NCBI GenBank assembly: GCA_948482865.1
Contig: CAOMHR010000054.1
Span: 1-9,363, forward strand
DNA from: Christensenellaceae bacterium
GTDB lineage: Bacteria > Bacillota > Clostridia > Christensenellales > Borkfalkiaceae
Direction: 5' to 3'
DNA length: 9,363 nt
Below are positions 6,605-9,363 of this stretch, one piece after another (position 1 is the stretch's first letter; each line of letters starts with the position of its first letter). A model generated the notes under the pieces. That model did not search any database and was not told the origin of the DNA. It saw only the letters and a list, made by a program, of their open reading frames with translations. The position numbers and the translations under genes were made by a program.

Positions 6605-8936
6605 TGCCGTCCGCAGGCTTGGTTTCTTGCTTTTGCAGAACTTGCGAATAGTCGCAGTCCTTTGAAGAACACTTTATTTTTTCGCCGCGCTGTATGAGAT
6701 AGGACTTGCACTTGGGGCACTTTTCGCCCGTGGTTATATCCCAGCTCAAAAATTTACATTCGGGATAACCCGTGCAGCCGTAGAAAATTTTACCCGTTTT
6801 CGAGCGGCGTCTTAACATAGGCTTGCCGCATTCGGGACAAATTCCGTCAAACCTTGCGGCGGCGTCTTCCGCGCTCGCCGTGGGACGGCGCGCACCGCAC
6901 TTGAAGCATTCAAGGAAAGAGCCGTACCTGCCCTTTTTCAGAATCATATTTTCCGCGCCGCATTCAAGGCACTTTTCGTCTGTAACTTTCGCGTCCACGG
7001 GAAGAATTGCGGAACACTCGGGATAGTTGGGGCAGGCAAGGAACTTGCCGAACTTGCCGCTTTTTACAAGCATATTCGCGCCGCATTTGGGGCAGCGCAT
7101 TTCCGATATTTCGTTCACGCTTTCGCTGACTATATTCGAACAGGCGGGATAGTTTGAACAAGCCAGATACTTGCCGTACTTGCCCAGTCTTCTTATCATA
7201 TTATTCCCGCACTTTTCGCACTTTATATCCGTGATTTCGTCGCCGTCGGTCTGAGCGGTCTTCAACTTTTCGGCAAACCCGGGATAAAAGTCCGCTATAA
7301 TCTTGTGCCAGTCAACGCCGCCGTCTTCAATCTTGTCAAGCTCGTCTTCCATATGCGCGGTAAAACCGACATCCATTATATCGGTAAAATACTGCACCAG
7401 CATATCGGTTATTTTATACGCCACGTCGGTGGGGACCATGTACTTGCCGTCCTTTACGACGTAACGTCTTTTGGTCAGAACGGAAATTATAGACGCGTAA
7501 GTAGAAGGTCTGCCGATACCCTTTTCTTCCATGGTCTTTACCAGAGAAGCGTCGGTATATCTTGCGGGCGGGCGGGTGAATTTCTGCTCCTTTGAAAGCG
7601 AGTTAAGCAACAGCGGGTCGCCTTCGTTCAGCGGGGGGAACAGTCCCGCGCTCTCTTCTTCGTCGTCCTTTTCCTTGGCGGTGTCCTGGTATGCCTTGGT
7701 ATAGCCCGCAAACAGCAGCGCCCTGCCGCTCGCCTTGAACACGTAGTCCGCGGCGGTACACTCTATCTGCATTGTATTGTACTGGGCTTCCGCCATCTGC
7801 GAAGCCACGAATCTGTCGTAAATCAGTTTGTAAATATTGAAGTGCTTTTTATCCAGTTTTCCCTTTAAACTTGACGGCGTAACCGCTAAATTTATGGGAC
7901 GGATGGCTTCGTGCGCGTCCTGCGCGCCCTTTTTGGTTGCGTAGACGTTGGGTTTGGCGGGCAGATATTCCTTGCCGTAATGCTTTTCGATATGGTCGAG
8001 CGCGGCTTTCTGCGCGTCCTGCGAAACCCTGACGGAGTCCGTTCTGATGTAAGTTATAAGCGCGATATGGTCGCCGCCCAAATCCATACCTTCGTAAAGG
8101 TGCTGGGCTATCAGCATTGTTTCGGGCGAAGTCATACCGAACTTGTTTGAAGCGTCCTGCTGCAAGCCGGACGTGGTAAAGGGTGCGGGAGCGTGCTGTT
8201 TCGCAACGCCCTTTTTGACCTTTGTAACTGTAAACGAAGCGTCTTTTAACTTCTTTTCCACTTCGTCGGCAAGTTCTTTGCCTACGCTTTCGCCGTTCTT
8301 TTTAAGCTGATAAGTAGCCTTAAATGGCGCGTATTCCTTTTTAACGTCCTGCAACATTGCGCCGAAAGTCCAGTACTCTTCGGGAACGAACGCGGTAATT
8401 TCGCGCTCCCTGTCCACGATAAGACGCAGCGCGACGGACTGCACCCTGCCCGCCGAAAGACCGTTTTGTATGCGGTTGTTCAGCAGGGGGGAAAGTTTGT
8501 AACCCACAAGTCTGTCAAGAACCCTGCGCGCCTGCTGCGCGTCCACAAGGTTGTAGTTTATTTTTCTGGGACGGCTTAAAGCGCTTTCGACCGCGGCGGG
8601 CGAAATTTCGTTGAACTCTATGCGGTTTTCGCCGTCCTTGTCAAGCCCCAGAACGGTCTGCAAGTGCCAGCTTATCGCTTCGCCTTCACGGTCGGGGTCG
8701 GTTGCAAGGTATACCCTGTCGGCTTTTTTCGCCTGTTCGGCAAGCCGTTCTATAGTTTCCTTTTTGCCGGGGCTTACAACGTACTTCGGTTCGAAATTGT
8801 TGGTAATGCTCACCCCTATCGTCTTTTCGGGCAAATCGCGCACGTGTCCGCTCGAAGCGTCCACCTTGTACTTGCCCTTTAAATACTTTGTAATTGTCTT
8901 TGCCTTAGACGGCGATTCAACTATGATAAGATCCAT
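6594..8936 (-). CDS. topA: DNA topoisomerase I (type IA) with extended zinc-ribbon tail
   Basis: TopA relaxes negative supercoils by passing strands through a transient single-strand break, with the protein linked to the 5' end through tyrosine. The 780-residue protein opens with a Toprim domain, with E7 in V-E-S-P-S-K-A-K and acidic residues D80, D82 and E84 in D-P-D-R-E-G-E. S-A-G-R-V-Q-S at 161-167 follows. The catalytic tyrosine is Y296 in T-Y-I-R-T-D-S-V. After the core (to about 560) come five Cys4 modules: C573/C576/C593/C599, C615/C618/C635/C641, C656/C659/C677/C680, C700/C703/C721/C727 and C740/C743/C756/C761. The third and fifth depart from the usual C-x-N-Y-P-x-C spacing. A short charged tail ends the protein. 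AAGGA at 8948-8944 precedes the ATG by seven bases. dprA ends 27 bases upstream and trmFO overlaps the last 11 bases. Confidence 0.98.
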   Translation of the reverse strand: MDLIIVESPSKAKTITKYLKGKYKVDASSGHVRDLPEKTIGVSITNNFEPKYVVSPGKKETIERLAEQAKKADRVYLATDPDREGEAISWHLQTVLGLDKDGENRIEFNEISPAAVESALSRPRKINYNLVDAQQARRVLDRLVGYKLSPLLNNRIQNGLSAGRVQSVALRLIVDREREITAFVPEEYWTFGAMLQDVKKEYAPFKATYQLKKNGESVGKELADEVEKKLKDASFTVTKVKKGVAKQHAPAPFTTSGLQQDASNKFGMTSPETMLIAQHLYEGMDLGGDHIALITYIRTDSVRVSQDAQKAALDHIEKHYGKEYLPAKPNVYATKKGAQDAHEAIRPINLAVTPSSLKGKLDKKHFNIYKLIYDRFVASQMAEAQYNTMQIECTAADYVFKASGRALLFAGYTKAYQDTAKEKDDEEESAGLFPPLNEGDPLLLNSLSKEQKFTRPPARYTDASLVKTMEEKGIGRPSTYASIISVLTKRRYVVKDGKYMVPTDVAYKITDMLVQYFTDIMDVGFTAHMEDELDKIEDGGVDWHKIIADFYPGFAEKLKTAQTDGDEITDIKCEKCGNNMIRRLGKYGKYLACSNYPACSNIVSESVNEISEMRCPKCGANMLVKSGKFGKFLACPNYPECSAILPVDAKVTDEKCLECGAENMILKKGRYGSFLECFKCGARRPTASAEDAAARFDGICPECGKPMLRRRSKTGKIFYGCTGYPECKFLSWDITTGEKCPKCKSYLIQRGEKIKCSSKDCDYSQVLQKQETKPADGNEN

Positions 8937-8963
8937 ATGCCTATCCTTAAAAAAATCTATTGC

Positions 8964-9363
8964 TTATTTAATTGCCGAAAACACGTTTCCGCCCAGTCTT
9001 ACTACTTTGCCCTTTAATTCCAGTCTGGATATAACAATCAGAATCTGGCTGACCTGTTTGCCCAGCCTGTCGGCTAAATGGGGTAAAAACATTTCCCCTT
9101 CTTCGCACAAAAGGTTGTAGACTTCCAGTTCGTCGCCGCTGAGCGCGGGTTTTTTCGGCAGAGTTAAGTCTAACCCAAACGCGTTTAAAATGTCAAGTAT
9201 ATTTTCCGTAAGGTGCGCACCGTCTTTTATAAGCGCGTTACACCCTTCGCCCGCGGGCGCTCCTACCGAATAGGGGAAAGCAAAAACTTCTCTGTCGTAC
9301 TGGTGCGCAAGGTCCGCGGTAATCAGCGCGCCGCTTCTTTTAGCGGCGGAAACTACCAGCGTG
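8964..9363 (-). CDS. dprA: DprA (Smf), DNA-processing protein, C-terminal part (cut by window edge)
   Basis: DprA binds incoming single-stranded DNA during natural transformation, protects it and loads RecA. It is kept by many bacteria not known to be competent. Only the last 132 residues are visible; the family is usually about 280-370 long, so the 5' half lies beyond the right edge. The visible part starts in the Rossmann-like core. It shows the family signature A-A-K-R-S-G-A-L-I-T-A, then R-E-V-F-A-F-P-Y-S, then G-C-N-A-L-I-K-D-G-A. A C-terminal region of about 65 residues looks like the winged-helix DprA_WH domain, including H-L-A-D-R-L-G-K and R-L-E-L-K-G-K-V. It ends G-G-N-V-F-S-A-I-K with TAA at 8966-8964. 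topA starts 27 bases downstream, the arrangement known in Bacillus and other Bacillota. Confidence 0.96.
   Translation of the reverse strand, partial: TLVVSAAKRSGALITADLAHQYDREVFAFPYSVGAPAGEGCNALIKDGAHLTENILDILNAFGLDLTLPKKPALSGDELEVYNLLCEEGEMFLPHLADRLGKQVSQILIVISRLELKGKVVRLGGNVFSAIK

Noticed and set aside
5684..6697. Plus-strand open frame of 337 codons
   Set aside because: It is antisense to trmFO and the end of topA, both firmly identified. Its product is rich in Arg/Phe/Val with no recognisable motif, as expected from the reverse complement of GC-biased codons.
8611..9120. Plus-strand open frame of 169 codons over the topA start and dprA end
   Set aside because: It is antisense to two well-identified genes and shows no family motif.
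1..9363. CRISPR array, insertion sequence, tRNA or defence island
   Set aside because: Reading both strands showed no regularly spaced direct repeats, transposase motifs, terminal inverted repeats or tRNA-like cloverleaf. The repeated motifs in 681-2551 are protein-level Sel1 repeats, not DNA repeats.

Overview
All recognisable genes lie on the minus strand, packed into what looks like one long transcription unit read from the right edge to the left edge. In transcription order they are: dprA (3' part only), topA, trmFO, an unrecognised 249-residue two-pass membrane protein, hslV, hslU, two Sel1-like repeat proteins (243 and 377 residues), and hisS (5' part only). Gaps between genes range from an 11-nt overlap (topA/trmFO) to 91 bp (hslV/hslU). 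No tRNA, rRNA, CRISPR array, insertion sequence or convincing terminator was seen, and no stretch over 300 bases lacks a gene.

The organism is most likely a member of Bacillota (Firmicutes), probably a Clostridia-type lineage. The order dprA-topA-trmFO-(xerC)-hslV-hslU-(codY) is well known from Bacillus and its relatives. TrmFO is the folate-dependent tRNA methyltransferase typical of that phylum, and HslV carries the short N-terminal extension ending in H-A-T-T seen in Bacillota. Several starts have clear AAGGAG-type ribosome binding sites. Base composition is mixed, with many GCG/CGC codons in the genes and AT-rich gaps. The assignment rests on motif memory and gene order, not on a search.

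Right part (about 5306-9363): DNA and tRNA maintenance. DprA loads RecA on incoming single strands, TopA relaxes negative supercoils, and TrmFO makes ribothymidine at position 54 of tRNA. Middle (about 2554-5245): the ATP-dependent HslUV (ClpYQ) protease, preceded by the unknown membrane protein in the slot where xerC (codV) sits in Bacillus. Left part (1-2551): two Sel1-repeat proteins and hisS in the place where codY follows hslU in Bacillus.

The window is mostly conserved housekeeping sequence. The parts that depart from the textbook layout are the membrane protein abutting hslV, the tightly coupled Sel1 pair directly after hslU, the HslV N-terminus, which must be trimmed to expose its catalytic threonine, and the extended TopA tail with five zinc-ribbon-like modules. 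I found no evidence of a defence system, a mobile element or a clearly new multi-gene system. The best candidates for something undescribed are the lineage-specific proteins flanking HslUV.
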